A DNA stretch of 64,000 nt from contig NZ_JAHDTI010000005.1 of NCBI RefSeq assembly GCF_018531495.1, forward strand, positions 124,001 to 188,000, given 5' to 3'. Each line of letters starts with the position of its first letter. The first letter of the stretch is position 1. The notes below the pieces were generated by a model. It was not told the origin of the DNA. It saw nothing but the letters and a program-made list of their open reading frames with translations, and did not search any database. Both the position numbers and the translations under genes were made by a program. Shown here piece after piece: positions 16,634 through 24,614 of the stretch. The stretch is from Nonomuraea sediminis (GTDB lineage: Bacteria > Actinomycetota > Actinomycetes > Streptosporangiales > Streptosporangiaceae).

Positions 16634-17770
16634 TCAGGCGCGTTGCAGGGTGGCGGGTTCGGTGAGGCGGTTGCTGAAGCGGGCGAGCATGGAGGTCTGG
16701 GCGGTTTCGGGGAGGAGGCGGCCGATCATCGGGGGGATGCGCCAGTTGGCGGGGTTGCGCTTGGCCAACCGGGTGACCAGGGAGATGCGCGGGTAGCGGG
16801 TCTTCTCGTAGGCGCGCAGCCGTACCGCGGGGTCGTCGCCGCCCTTGGCGAGCTCGCGCCCGAGCACCCACGCGTCCTCGAGCGTCTGGTTGGCGCCCTG
16901 CCCCAGGGTGGGCGGCATGGTGTGGGCGGCGTCGCCGATCAGGGTGATGCGTCCCTCCCCCACCACCTCGCGGACCTTGTTCCAGTGGTGCCCGAAGAAG
17001 CCGAGATCCTCCTCCGACGCGGCGGCGAGCACCTCGGGGACGGGCGAGGCCCAGTGCCCGAACCTGCGCCTGAGCTCGGCCAGCGGCGCCGCGGGCCGCG
17101 GATCGGCGGGCGACCAGCGCACGTCGAACCACCACTGCAACAGGCCGTCGCCGCCCGGCATGAGCCCGCACGCGCCCTCCCGTCCGGTGATCATGAGATG
17201 GTGGTGCGTACGTGCGAGATCGATGTCGATCGGGCTGAGGCCCTGCCAGGTGCCGAAGGTGGCCGGCTGGACGGAGCCGTCACCCCACAGGTGGCGCCGT
17301 ACGACCGAGTGGTGGCCGTCGGCCCCGATGAGCAGGTCCCCGGTGGCCGTCGAGCCGTCGGCGAAGGTGGCCGTGACCTTGCCCTGGTCCTCGGTCACGC
17401 TCTGGCAGGCCATGCCGTACCTGACGAGGTCCTCGGGCAGGCCGTCGGACAGGCGTCGATGCAGGTCCTGGCGGGCGATCGCCTTGGTCTCGAAGCCGAA
17501 GCGGCCGGCCGCGTGGGCGAGGTCCATGCTGGTGCGCAACCGGCCGTCCGAGGTCAGCGCGTCGATCCGGTCGATGCGGCAGCCGACGCCGTCCAGGCTG
17601 ACGCCGAGATCGTGCAGTACGGCGGTGCCGTTGCTCCAGATGAGCACCGCCTTGCCGCCCGTCCGCCTGGTCGGGGCCTGCTCGAAGACCCGCACCCGGT
17701 GACCGTCGGCCAGCAGCGACCGCGCGACCGCGAGGCCGCCCACCCCGGCGCCGATGACAAGAACGTCCAT
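16634..17770 (-). CDS. FAD-dependent aromatic-ring-hydroxylase-type monooxygenase
   Basis: The 378-residue flavoprotein starts with DVLVIGAGVGGLAVARSLLA (Rossmann GxGxxG for the ADP of FAD). It contains the central DLLIGADGHHSVVR (DG motif) and the late RITLIGDAAHTMPPTLGQGA (GD motif contacting the ribityl chain). This is the set used by class A flavin monooxygenases that hydroxylate or epoxidise small molecules with NAD(P)H. The substrate is unknown. TGGAGGAGAT directly before the ATG marks the start. It is divergent from the MarR regulator with a strong operator between them, so it is probably induced by its substrate. Confidence 0.9.
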   Translation of the reverse strand: MDVLVIGAGVGGLAVARSLLADGHRVRVFEQAPTRRTGGKAVLIWSNGTAVLHDLGVSLDGVGCRIDRIDALTSDGRLRTSMDLAHAAGRFGFETKAIARQDLHRRLSDGLPEDLVRYGMACQSVTEDQGKVTATFADGSTATGDLLIGADGHHSVVRRHLWGDGSVQPATFGTWQGLSPIDIDLARTHHHLMITGREGACGLMPGGDGLLQWWFDVRWSPADPRPAAPLAELRRRFGHWASPVPEVLAAASEEDLGFFGHHWNKVREVVGEGRITLIGDAAHTMPPTLGQGANQTLEDAWVLGRELAKGGDDPAVRLRAYEKTRYPRISLVTRLAKRNPANWRIPPMIGRLLPETAQTSMLARFSNRLTEPATLQRA

Positions 17771-17775
17771 ATCTC

Positions 17776-17826
17776 CTCCACATCGGAGTATCTTCGATTC
17801 GAAGATACATCGCGGTGGAGTAGGTT
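17776..17826. promoter_or_regulatory. nested palindromic MarR operator and promoter
   Basis: TATCTTCG-ATT-CGAAGATA (17789-17807) is a perfect inverted repeat centred on 17798. An outer pair, CTCCAC (17776-17781) and GTGGAG (17815-17820), has exactly the same centre. For the MarR gene the -35 would be TTCGAA (17798-17803), inside the palindrome, then 17 bp to TAGGTT (17821-17826), then 6 bp to the GTG at 17833. The left arm also covers the ribosome binding site of the monooxygenase. Binding there could block both genes. Confidence 0.7.
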
Positions 17827-17832
17827 AGGAAA

Positions 17833-18282
17833 GTGGCCCACAAGCGTCCGGAAGACGCCGTCTTCCGCGAGTTCCTGATCGCGGTGCTGCTGCACAACGA
17901 GGCGGTCGCCGACCGGCTCGGCCTGCAACCGGTCGACGTCGCCGCCACGATCCTGCTGGAGATGCGCGGCCCGCTCGCCGTGGGAGCGATCTCCGAGGAG
18001 CTCGGGCTGCCGTCCGCCTCGACGACCCGGCTGATCGACCGGCTGGAGAAGGCGGGCTACGCGCGCAGGGTGCGCGGCGAGCGCGATCGCCGCACGGTCA
18101 CCGTGGAACTGGTCGAGGGCGGCCTTGACGACTACGACGCCGCCTGCGAGTCGTCCAGGCGGCACCTGGAGACGGTCGGCATGCACTACGGACCGGAGCA
18201 GGTGCCGCTGCTGCTGGACATGTTCGCCCGCGTCGGCCAGGCCTACCGTGCGGCCACCAGAGAACTGCGCGACAGGACCTAG
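17833..18282 (+). CDS. MarR-family regulator
   Basis: The 149-residue winged-helix regulator contains VAATILLEMRGPLAVGAISE, LGLPSASTTRLIDRLEKAGY and ARRVRGERDRRTVTVEL, the recognition helix and beta wing of MarR proteins. The GTG start follows a leaderless-type promoter. It is divergent from the FAD monooxygenase and shares with it a nested palindromic operator, so the simplest reading is a ligand-released repressor of that enzyme and of itself. Confidence 0.9.
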   Translation: MAHKRPEDAVFREFLIAVLLHNEAVADRLGLQPVDVAATILLEMRGPLAVGAISEELGLPSASTTRLIDRLEKAGYARRVRGERDRRTVTVELVEGGLDDYDAACESSRRHLETVGMHYGPEQVPLLLDMFARVGQAYRAATRELRDRT

Positions 18283-18293
18283 GCCCGATCGGG

Positions 18294-19178
18294 TCAGCCC
18301 AGCAGGGCGCGGGTGGCGGGGACGACCTCGCGAGCCCAGCGCAGCAGCTGGGTGGCGTCGGGGTTCTCCGGCCAGTAGACGAAGGTGTCGAAGCCCGTCT
18401 CGGTGGCCAGGGAGGCGAGGATCTTCGCCCACTCCCGCGCGCTGGTCCTGATCGGGTTCTCGCCCTCGAGCCGCACCGGCGCCGGGGCCTCGGTGATGTC
18501 GCCCACCAGCTGCGCCATCCGGGTGATCGAGGCGGGGTCCCGGCCGGCGTCGCCGGCGGCCTTGTCGATGATGTCCTGCGAGGCCCGCCACTTCTCGTAG
18601 GGCAGGTAGTGCGGGATCGGCGCCGCCCAGCCGTCCGCCAGCCGCCCGGTCACGGCGTGAGCGCGCGGGCCGACGCTGCCCACCCAGATGCCCACCCGGT
18701 GCAGCGGCGCGGGTCCCCCGTGCACGCCCTTGACCGTGTAGTGCTCACCCTCCACGCGTACCCGCTCGCCCGGCCGCCACATGGCGCGGATGATCTCGAT
18801 CCCCTCGACCATCGCCTGCAGCGCCTCGCCCGAGGTACGCGTGGGGCCGCCCATGGAGGCGATCGCCGGCCAGAAGCCGCCCGACCCGAGCCCCAGCTCG
18901 AACCGGCCGCCACTCAGCAGGTCGAGCCCGGCCGCCGCCTTGCCGAGCATCGCCGGGCCCCGTAGCGGCAGGTTGGCCACATCGGGGAACACCCGCAGCC
19001 GCTCGGTCTCGGTCAACACGGTGGCCATCAACGCGAACGCGTCCACGTGCTCGGCGGCATAGGGATGATCCTGCACGCCGAGCAGGTCGAGCCCTTCCCG
19101 ATCGGCCATCCTCGCCAGCTCGCGGATGGAGCTCACCTGCGCCGCCGTGGGCGCGAGCTGGATTCCGAACCTGGGCAT
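18294..19178 (-). CDS. LLM-class (probably F420-dependent) oxidoreductase
   Basis: The 294-residue luciferase-like TIM barrel begins PRFGIQLAPTAAQVSSIREL. It contains DLLGVQDHPYAAEHVDAFAL, LLSGGRFELGLGSGGFWPAI and a late RAWAKIL-type segment, as in LLM oxidoreductases that use coenzyme F420 in actinobacteria. The substrate is unknown. GAGAGG 8 bp before the ATG at 19178 selects this start over upstream in-frame codons. It converges with the MarR gene (11 bp apart). The TetR-like remnant lies upstream in the opposite direction. Confidence 0.87.
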   Translation of the reverse strand: MPRFGIQLAPTAAQVSSIRELARMADREGLDLLGVQDHPYAAEHVDAFALMATVLTETERLRVFPDVANLPLRGPAMLGKAAAGLDLLSGGRFELGLGSGGFWPAIASMGGPTRTSGEALQAMVEGIEIIRAMWRPGERVRVEGEHYTVKGVHGGPAPLHRVGIWVGSVGPRAHAVTGRLADGWAAPIPHYLPYEKWRASQDIIDKAAGDAGRDPASITRMAQLVGDITEAPAPVRLEGENPIRTSAREWAKILASLATETGFDTFVYWPENPDATQLLRWAREVVPATRALLG

Positions 19179-19249
19179 CAACGTACCTCTCTCGCTGTAC
19201 TCAATGAGATCTACGTTTCTACCCCGACCGCCCCGGTCAGGCACCCATC

Positions 19250-19513
19250 GGGGTCACCACCAGGCGGCAGGCGAACCGGACGATCGCGCCGTCCTGGCAG
19301 GAGGACCGGCCACCGGCGGCGATCCGTGGATCCGCGACCTCGTGGCCAACGGCATCGCGATCGGCCTGATCGCCCCCCACCCCAGCGCCGAACTGGTCAC
19401 CGTGGCGACCGAGGGCGTCTTCCACGCCCTGGACACCTGGGCCCTCGACCACCCCGGACGAACCCGGCCTCGGCGACACCCTCACCCTGTTCCTGGCCCG
19501 CCTCTGGCGCTAG
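19250..19513 (+). pseudogene. C-terminal remnant of a TetR-family regulator
   Basis: One frame reads DPWIRDLVANGIAIGLIAPH and VTVATEGVFHALDTWALDHP. After a shift near 19455 another frame continues DEPGLGDTLTLFLARLWR to a TAG at 19511-19513. This is the usual last stretch of a TetR ligand-binding domain, but the DNA-binding half is missing and the frame is broken. It lies head-to-head with the LLM oxidoreductase, which it may once have regulated. Confidence 0.5.
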
Positions 19514-19655
19514 GCATCTTGCGGGACGAACAGCTGTGTGCACCTAATGGGTAGTAGTTCCGGTCCTGCCTGTGTGCCCTTTCCGGACCGCTGACCGCCG
19601 ATGCCGACACGGAAGCGACGGCTCGCAGGCAGGCAGACCTGCGGGCGGGGGCGCC

Positions 19656-21239
19656 ATGGGGACGGTGAGCGGGGGCGGCCGTCGGATCCGCGCGGTGGCC
19701 GGCTTGGCGGTTGCCGTGCTGCTGGCGGCGGGGACCGCCGGGTGGAAGGACGAGGGGCCCAAACCGGCAGGCCCGCCCTCCTATGCCCCGGCGCCGTGTC
19801 CGAAACCGAACCTGGCCGGCGTCCCCGCGCTGGGCCCGCACTTCAGCTGCGGGTACCTGACCGTGCCGGAGAACCGTGCCAAGCCCGGCGGGCGCACCAT
19901 CAGGATCGCCGTGGCCCGGCTCGAGTCCACCGCGGCGCGGCCCAAGCCCGACCCGGTGGTGTGGCTGACCGGTGGGCCGGGCGGGTCCGGGCTGCTGGAT
20001 GCCTTCACCGTGACCAGGCTCAAGCCGGCGATCAATGCCGACCGGGACGTCGTCTTCGTCGATCAGCGCGGTACCGGACGCTCCGATCCGCTGCTGAACT
20101 GCCCGGAGATCGACGCGTTCACCCGCGAGTCCGTCACGCTGCTGTCCACCGACCCGGAAACCACCCGCAAGGGCGTCGAAGCGACCCGGGCGTGCCGCAC
20201 CCGGCTCGCCCGGATGGGCTACGACCTGGCGGCGTACAACACCACCGAGAACGCCGCAGACATCGCCGACCTGCGCACGGCGCTGGGCATCAAGGAATGG
20301 AACGTCTACGGGGTGTCCTACGGCACCGATCTGGCCCTCCAGCTGCTGCGCGACCACCCGCAGGGCATCCGCGCCATGGTCCTGGACTCCGTCGTCACGC
20401 CCCACCTCAACCTCCTGGACGGCTTGTGGCTCAATGCCGCCGACCAGTACAAGGCCATGTTCGCCGCCTGTACGGCCCAGCCGGCCTGCCGGGCGGCCTA
20501 CCCCGGCCTGCGGGCGGAGTTCACCGCGACCGTGCGGCGCCTGGACCGCGAACCGCTGTCCGTGACCGTGCCCGGCGAGGCGGGAGCCCTGGTGTTCGAC
20601 GGCTACCAGCTGGCCAACATGGTGGTGGTGGCGGCCCTGCCGCCCTGGGCGCTGACCACCGTGCCGGCCGCGGTGCACGCCCTGGCCTCCGGCAACGGCC
20701 TGCCCGCGGCCAAGACGGTCCTGGCGGGCCAGTCCCCGCCCGGCTTCGTCGGCTGGGGCCTGTTCTACGGGGTGGTCTGCCGTGAGCAGGCGGCCTTCAC
20801 CGACCGCCGGAAGGTGCGGGCCGCGGCCAAGGCCGCCCTGCCCGGCTTCCCCCGCCGGGTGCTGTCTCTGCTGCCGCAGCAGGAGTTCGTCGGCCGGATC
20901 TTCGCCGACTGCGCGGCCTGGGACGTCGGACGTGCCGATCCCCGGGTCACGGCACAGACCCGCAGCGACGTGCCCACCCTGTTGATGTCGGGAACCTTCG
21001 ACGGGCCCGCGGGGACGCGGTGGGCCGCGGCCGCCGCCACCGGCCTTTCCCACTCGCGCGCCCTGCTGTTTCCCGGGCTCGGCCACTCCGTGCTCCTGCA
21101 ATCAGGATGCGCCCGCACGATACTGGCCGGCTTCTTCGATCAGCCCGCCGGCGGCTACGACGCCTCCTGCGTCGACACGCTCACCGTTCCCCCGTTCGCC
21201 ACCGGCCGTCTTTCACGACCCAGGCCAGGAGCCCGATGA
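19656..21239 (+). CDS. secreted S33-family alpha/beta-hydrolase (tripeptidyl aminopeptidase-like)
   Basis: The 527-residue protein has an N-terminal signal sequence (RRIRAVAGLAVAVLLAAGTAG). The S33 peptidase pattern follows: FSCGYLTVPENRAKPGGRTI, VVWLTGGPGGSGLLD, the DQRGTGRSDP motif, nucleophile elbow GVSYGTDLALQ, acid in LLMSGTFDGPAGT, and catalytic His in FPGLGHSVLLQSG. Streptomyces Tap-type enzymes release peptides from N-termini outside the cell; some relatives are methyl- or arylesterases. The ATG at 19656 is chosen because it sits just before the signal sequence; a GTG 9 bp later is possible. Its last 59 bp overlap the opposing rhomboid-like gene. Confidence 0.85.
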   Translation: MGTVSGGGRRIRAVAGLAVAVLLAAGTAGWKDEGPKPAGPPSYAPAPCPKPNLAGVPALGPHFSCGYLTVPENRAKPGGRTIRIAVARLESTAARPKPDPVVWLTGGPGGSGLLDAFTVTRLKPAINADRDVVFVDQRGTGRSDPLLNCPEIDAFTRESVTLLSTDPETTRKGVEATRACRTRLARMGYDLAAYNTTENAADIADLRTALGIKEWNVYGVSYGTDLALQLLRDHPQGIRAMVLDSVVTPHLNLLDGLWLNAADQYKAMFAACTAQPACRAAYPGLRAEFTATVRRLDREPLSVTVPGEAGALVFDGYQLANMVVVAALPPWALTTVPAAVHALASGNGLPAAKTVLAGQSPPGFVGWGLFYGVVCREQAAFTDRRKVRAAAKAALPGFPRRVLSLLPQQEFVGRIFADCAAWDVGRADPRVTAQTRSDVPTLLMSGTFDGPAGTRWAAAAATGLSHSRALLFPGLGHSVLLQSGCARTILAGFFDQPAGGYDASCVDTLTVPPFATGRLSRPRPGAR

Positions 21240-21837
21240 CGAACCCGTAGACGGCCACCAGGCCGTGCCCGTTGCTCTGGGCGAACCATATCGCCAGCCC
21301 CAGCACGGGCACGGCGGCCGCGAGCAGCCGCCGTTTCGGGATCCGGGTCCGCAGCAGCAGCGCCGCCGCCAAGGTCGCCCCCAGGAAGTAGGTGGCCCCG
21401 GAACTGCCCGCGAAGTTGCGCGGATCCGTGCTCGGCCCGCCCATCCCGAGCAGCGCGTCGATCCGCTCCGGCAGGAAGATCCCGCCCGCGAAGAGCACCA
21501 CCGTCAGCGGCCCGCCCCAGAACCACTGCGCCAGCCCGGCCACGAGGGCCAGCGTCGCGATGTTCCACACGGTTCCGGCCACTCCCCCGTTCTGTATGAA
21601 GACCGAGGTCACCACCCGCCACCACCCGGTCTTGCGCGGGTCGTCGTCGAGGGCGTCCATCGCCCCTGCCCAGACCAGCTGGATCACGACCCCGGTCACT
21701 GCCAGCGCGGCCAGCCCCACCGCGACCCACGGAACGGACCTGCCGCCCAAGGATCCCCGCCCGACCAGCGCCAGCCCGCTGTTGATCATCATGACCATCA
21801 GCGCGGCCGTGGTCGCGAAGAACAGCACCCCACTCAC
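21181..21837 (-). CDS. rhomboid-like polytopic membrane protein
   Basis: The 218-residue product has about six hydrophobic helices. Two segments recall rhomboid intramembrane serine proteases: NFAGSSGATYFLGATLA, containing a GxSx-type Ser motif, and AQSNGHGLVAVYGFVIGLL, containing His in a glycine-rich helix. The usual HxxxHxxxN motif is not evident, so it may be a distant or inactive relative. The GTG start follows AAAGGGG. It is divergent from a TetR regulator whose operators lie in its promoter and 5' leader, and its 3' end overlaps the S33 peptidase gene on the other strand. Confidence 0.7.
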   Translation of the reverse strand: MSGVLFFATTAALMVMMINSGLALVGRGSLGGRSVPWVAVGLAALAVTGVVIQLVWAGAMDALDDDPRKTGWWRVVTSVFIQNGGVAGTVWNIATLALVAGLAQWFWGGPLTVVLFAGGIFLPERIDALLGMGGPSTDPRNFAGSSGATYFLGATLAAALLLRTRIPKRRLLAAAVPVLGLAIWFAQSNGHGLVAVYGFVIGLLAWVVKDGRWRTGER

Positions 21838-21850
21838 GGCAGCCCCTTTC

Positions 21851-21920
21851 GAACACTGTTTGAAACCGCCGCGGGCGACGCTAGCACAAGATTCAAACAG
21901 TGTTCAAAATGCGCTACGGT
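21851..21920. promoter_or_regulatory. divergent promoters with two inverted copies of a 14-bp TetR operator
   Basis: GAACACTGTTTGAA (21851-21864) recurs as its exact reverse complement TTCAAACAGTGTTC (21892-21905); each copy has the palindromic core AACACTGTT/AACAGTGTT. The TetR promoter is TTCAAA (21892-21897), 17 bp, TACGGT (21915-21920), then 6 bp to the ATG (leaderless), with one operator across its spacer. The opposite promoter reads TTGAAC, 18 bp, TAGCGT on the minus strand, with one operator over its -35 and the other in its 5' leader. Tight control of both genes by the TetR protein is likely. Confidence 0.75.
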
Positions 21921-21926
21921 ACGGCT

Positions 21927-22562
21927 ATGAAGCTCACCCAGGAGCGCATCGTCGACGCCGGGATGGCCACCTTCGCCGAGGTCGGCTACCACGGCCTGTC
22001 CATGCGCCAGGTGGCCCAGCGCCTCCACGCCAGGGCGGGCAGCCTCTACTACCACGTCAAGAACAAGGACGACCTGCTCGCGCTGATGGCCGACCGCGTC
22101 TGCCACCACGCCTACGACGCGGGTACGGTCGCCATGGAAGCCCTCCCGCCCGAGGCCACCTGGCGGGACCGGGTCGAGGCCCAGGCCGTCACCCTCCGCC
22201 GGAGCCTGGTGGAGCATCCCGGCGGCGCCATCCTGCTGGCCGACAGCCCCAAGATGCTCAGCACCGGAGGCCTGTCCCTGATGGAACGCCTCCTGCGCAC
22301 CCTGCTGGACGCCGGCGTCCCCGCCGAGCACAGCGGCATCGCCGCCGACACCCTCCTGAGCTATATCACCGGGTTCGTCCTGCAGGAGCAGAGCGAGTCC
22401 GAGCTGCCCGCCATCACCGCTGAGCGCTACGCCGACCTGCGCAGCCGCTTCCCCCTGACCATCGAGCAAACCCCGCGCCACAGCCAGGACGAGAAGTTCC
22501 GCCGGAGTGTCCAGCTGCTCTGCACGGCCGTCGAATCCCTCATCACGGCGCGAGTGTCTTGA
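21927..22562 (+). CDS. TetR-family repressor with TetR_C1-like sensor domain
   Basis: The 211-residue protein starts KLTQERIVDAGMATFAEVGY and its recognition helix region is LSMRQVAQRLHARAGSLYYH, followed by VKNKDDLLALMAD. The all-helical C-terminal domain, with HPGGAILLADSPKMLSTGG and LLSYITGFVLQEQ, resembles the tetracycline-repressor-type sensor fold. The ATG is placed 6 bp after a -10 box, indicating a leaderless mRNA. It probably represses itself and the rhomboid-like gene. Its last 20 bp overlap the end of the opposing LLM oxidoreductase gene. Confidence 0.9.
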   Translation: MKLTQERIVDAGMATFAEVGYHGLSMRQVAQRLHARAGSLYYHVKNKDDLLALMADRVCHHAYDAGTVAMEALPPEATWRDRVEAQAVTLRRSLVEHPGGAILLADSPKMLSTGGLSLMERLLRTLLDAGVPAEHSGIAADTLLSYITGFVLQEQSESELPAITAERYADLRSRFPLTIEQTPRHSQDEKFRRSVQLLCTAVESLITARVS

Positions 22563-23478
22563 GGGTGGCCGTGCCGCCGGGGTCGCGGTCGGTGCTGACC
22601 GGCACCAGGGCGACCTCGTCCACGCCTGCCTCGGCATAGGCGGACAGCCGCTCCCTCACCTCCGCGGCGTCGCCGAGGAGGGCGACCGAGGCGACCAGTT
22701 CGTCGGGCACGGCCTCAAGCAGCTCCCTGGGATGGGGCAGGGTGCGGGCGAAGGCCACGACGTCGGCGAAGCCGGCCTCGGCGAACATCTCGCCGTACCC
22801 GGGCGCCGCCAGGTAGCCCACCACCGCACGGCGGATCCGGTCGATCGCCTCCCTGTCGGGGTCCACGGCGGCGATGACCCAGGCGGCCACGGTCACGGCC
22901 CGGTTCACCGTACGCGCGAGCCGGGCGGCGGAGGCGGGCGTGACGAGGTTGAGCACCATCCGGTCTGCCAGCGCGGCGGTGCGGACGGCCGACGGGCCGA
23001 AGGCCGCGACCGTGAGGCGCGAGCGCGGGGCGGGCAGGCGCAGGCGGTAGCCGTTGCTCGCCACGCAGGAACCGGCGTAGGCGGAGCGCTCGCCGTCGAG
23101 CAGCGGCCGGAGGGCCTGGACGGCCTCGCGCAGCGCGGTCGCCGGCCGGGCGCGCGAGCGGCCGTGCCATCCCTCGACGACGAGCGGGCTCGAGGTCCCG
23201 ATGGCCACGTCCACCTGCCGCCCTGTCAGGTCCGCGACGGAGGCGGCGCCCATGGCGATCATCATCGGATCGCGGACGGCCACCGCCAGCGGCCCGACGG
23301 TCAGCCGGATCCGCCGCGTGGCCAGCCCGATCGCGGTGGCCAGGGCGAAGGCGTCGTAGGTGGCCATCTCTCCCACCCACAGCTCGGGGAACCCGAGCTC
23401 GTCGGCCGCGCGGGCGGTCACCAGCGCCTCCGATGCGGGCCTGTCCTGCCACAGCCCCAGCGAGACGGAAAGCCTCAT
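22543..23478 (-). CDS. LLM-class oxidoreductase in the carotenoid-oxygenase operon
   Basis: The 311-residue luciferase-like barrel begins MRLSVSLGLWQDRPASEALV. It contains ELWVGEMATYDAFALATAIG, RRIRLTVGPLAVAVRDPMMI, the ADLTGRQVDVAIGTSSPLVV segment and a late ELVASVALLGDAAEVRERL, typical of F420-dependent LLM enzymes. Its ATG overlaps the thiolase stop by 4 bp (ATGA), so it is translated together with that gene as the third gene of a carotenoid oxygenase-thiolase-LLM operon. A redox step on an acyl or terpenoid intermediate is inferred from that context only. Confidence 0.86.
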   Translation of the reverse strand: MRLSVSLGLWQDRPASEALVTARAADELGFPELWVGEMATYDAFALATAIGLATRRIRLTVGPLAVAVRDPMMIAMGAASVADLTGRQVDVAIGTSSPLVVEGWHGRSRARPATALREAVQALRPLLDGERSAYAGSCVASNGYRLRLPAPRSRLTVAAFGPSAVRTAALADRMVLNLVTPASAARLARTVNRAVTVAAWVIAAVDPDREAIDRIRRAVVGYLAAPGYGEMFAEAGFADVVAFARTLPHPRELLEAVPDELVASVALLGDAAEVRERLSAYAEAGVDEVALVPVSTDRDPGGTATLKTLAP

Positions 23479-24614
23479 ACCCGCTCCAGCAGAACGGCCG
23501 ACCCGGATCCCGCGGCGCCCGAGACCGCCGCCACGCCGTACCGGGCGCCGCGGCGGTGGAGCTCGTCGACGCAGGCCGCGATGAGGATGGCCCCGGTGGC
23601 GCCGAAGGCGTGCCCCATCGCGATGGTCCCGCCGTTGACGTTGAACCGGTCGTCGCCGACCCCGAGGTCGCGCTGGAACTTCAGGCACAGCGCCGCGAAG
23701 GCCTCGGCGAACTCGAACACCTCCACCTCGTCGGCCGACAGCCCCGCGCCGACGAGGACCTGGGTCACCGCCCGCTGCCCGGCGGTGAGCATGGTGACCG
23801 GGTCGGAGACGGCCGTGGCGCCGCCGACCACCCGGGCCAGGGGCGCGAGGTCCAGATCGGTGCCCACGAGCACCAGCCCGGCGGCGTCGCACAGGCTGGG
23901 CGAGGTGCCCCTGGTGTGCAGGTGGCGGATCTCGCTCAGCTCGGGCAGGTGCTTGAGGACGACCGCGTCCTGCGCGGGGGTCCCGGCGAAGGCGGGCTCC
24001 ATCCCCGCGAAGGCCTCGATCGTGAGGCCCGGCCGTACGTGCTCGTCGCGCTCGAGCCCGTTCAGCAGGACCAGTGACCGGTCGTAGCGCCCGCCGGCCC
24101 ACGCGGAGGCGGCCAGAGTCTGGGTGCGCAGGCCGTACAGGTCCAGCTCGGAGCGGGTGTAGCCCTCGAGGGTGGCGACCGTGTCGGCGGCGACGCCCAT
24201 GTGGATGGAGCCGACCGGCAGCGACCACAGCGGGCCGCGGTCGGAGAACATCGGCACGCGCGAGACCGACTCCACCCCGCCCGCGACGACGGTACGGCAG
24301 GCCCCGGAGGAGACCAGCGCGGCGGCGGTGCGGACGGCGTCGATGCCGGAGGTGCAGTAGCGGTTGACGGTCATGCCGGGCGCCTCGAAGCCCGAGGTGA
24401 GGGCGGCGGTGCGGGCCAGGTTGCCGCCCTGCTCGCCGTGCTGCGTGGCGCAGCCGACGATCAGGTCGTCGGCCATGGTGACCCCGGTACGCTCGGCCAG
24501 CGCGCCGAGCAGGCCTTCGAGCATGGCCAGCGGCGTGACATCGGCCAGGCCGCCGCCGGGGCGGGCCTTGCCGCGCGGGGTGCGGACGCAGTCGTAGACG
24601 TAGACGTCGTTCAT
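23475..24614 (-). CDS. thiolase-family acyltransferase, C-terminal catalytic Cys replaced
   Basis: This 379-residue thiolase begins VYVYDCVRTPRGKARPGGGL. It has the acyl-accepting Cys87 in VNRYCTSGIDA and the His motif in NVNGGTIAMGHAFGATGA (His335). The usual final CxGGGxG loop is replaced by VSGAAGSGSAVLL, with Ser365 where the second catalytic Cys of biosynthetic or degradative thiolases would stand. Thiolases break or form beta-ketoacyl-CoA thioesters; loss of the second Cys resembles SCP2-type enzymes but in a different sequence context. It overlaps the carotenoid oxygenase stop and the LLM start by 4 bp each, so the three genes form one operon. Confidence 0.88.
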   Translation of the reverse strand: MNDVYVYDCVRTPRGKARPGGGLADVTPLAMLEGLLGALAERTGVTMADDLIVGCATQHGEQGGNLARTAALTSGFEAPGMTVNRYCTSGIDAVRTAAALVSSGACRTVVAGGVESVSRVPMFSDRGPLWSLPVGSIHMGVAADTVATLEGYTRSELDLYGLRTQTLAASAWAGGRYDRSLVLLNGLERDEHVRPGLTIEAFAGMEPAFAGTPAQDAVVLKHLPELSEIRHLHTRGTSPSLCDAAGLVLVGTDLDLAPLARVVGGATAVSDPVTMLTAGQRAVTQVLVGAGLSADEVEVFEFAEAFAALCLKFQRDLGVGDDRFNVNGGTIAMGHAFGATGAILIAACVDELHRRGARYGVAAVSGAAGSGSAVLLERV

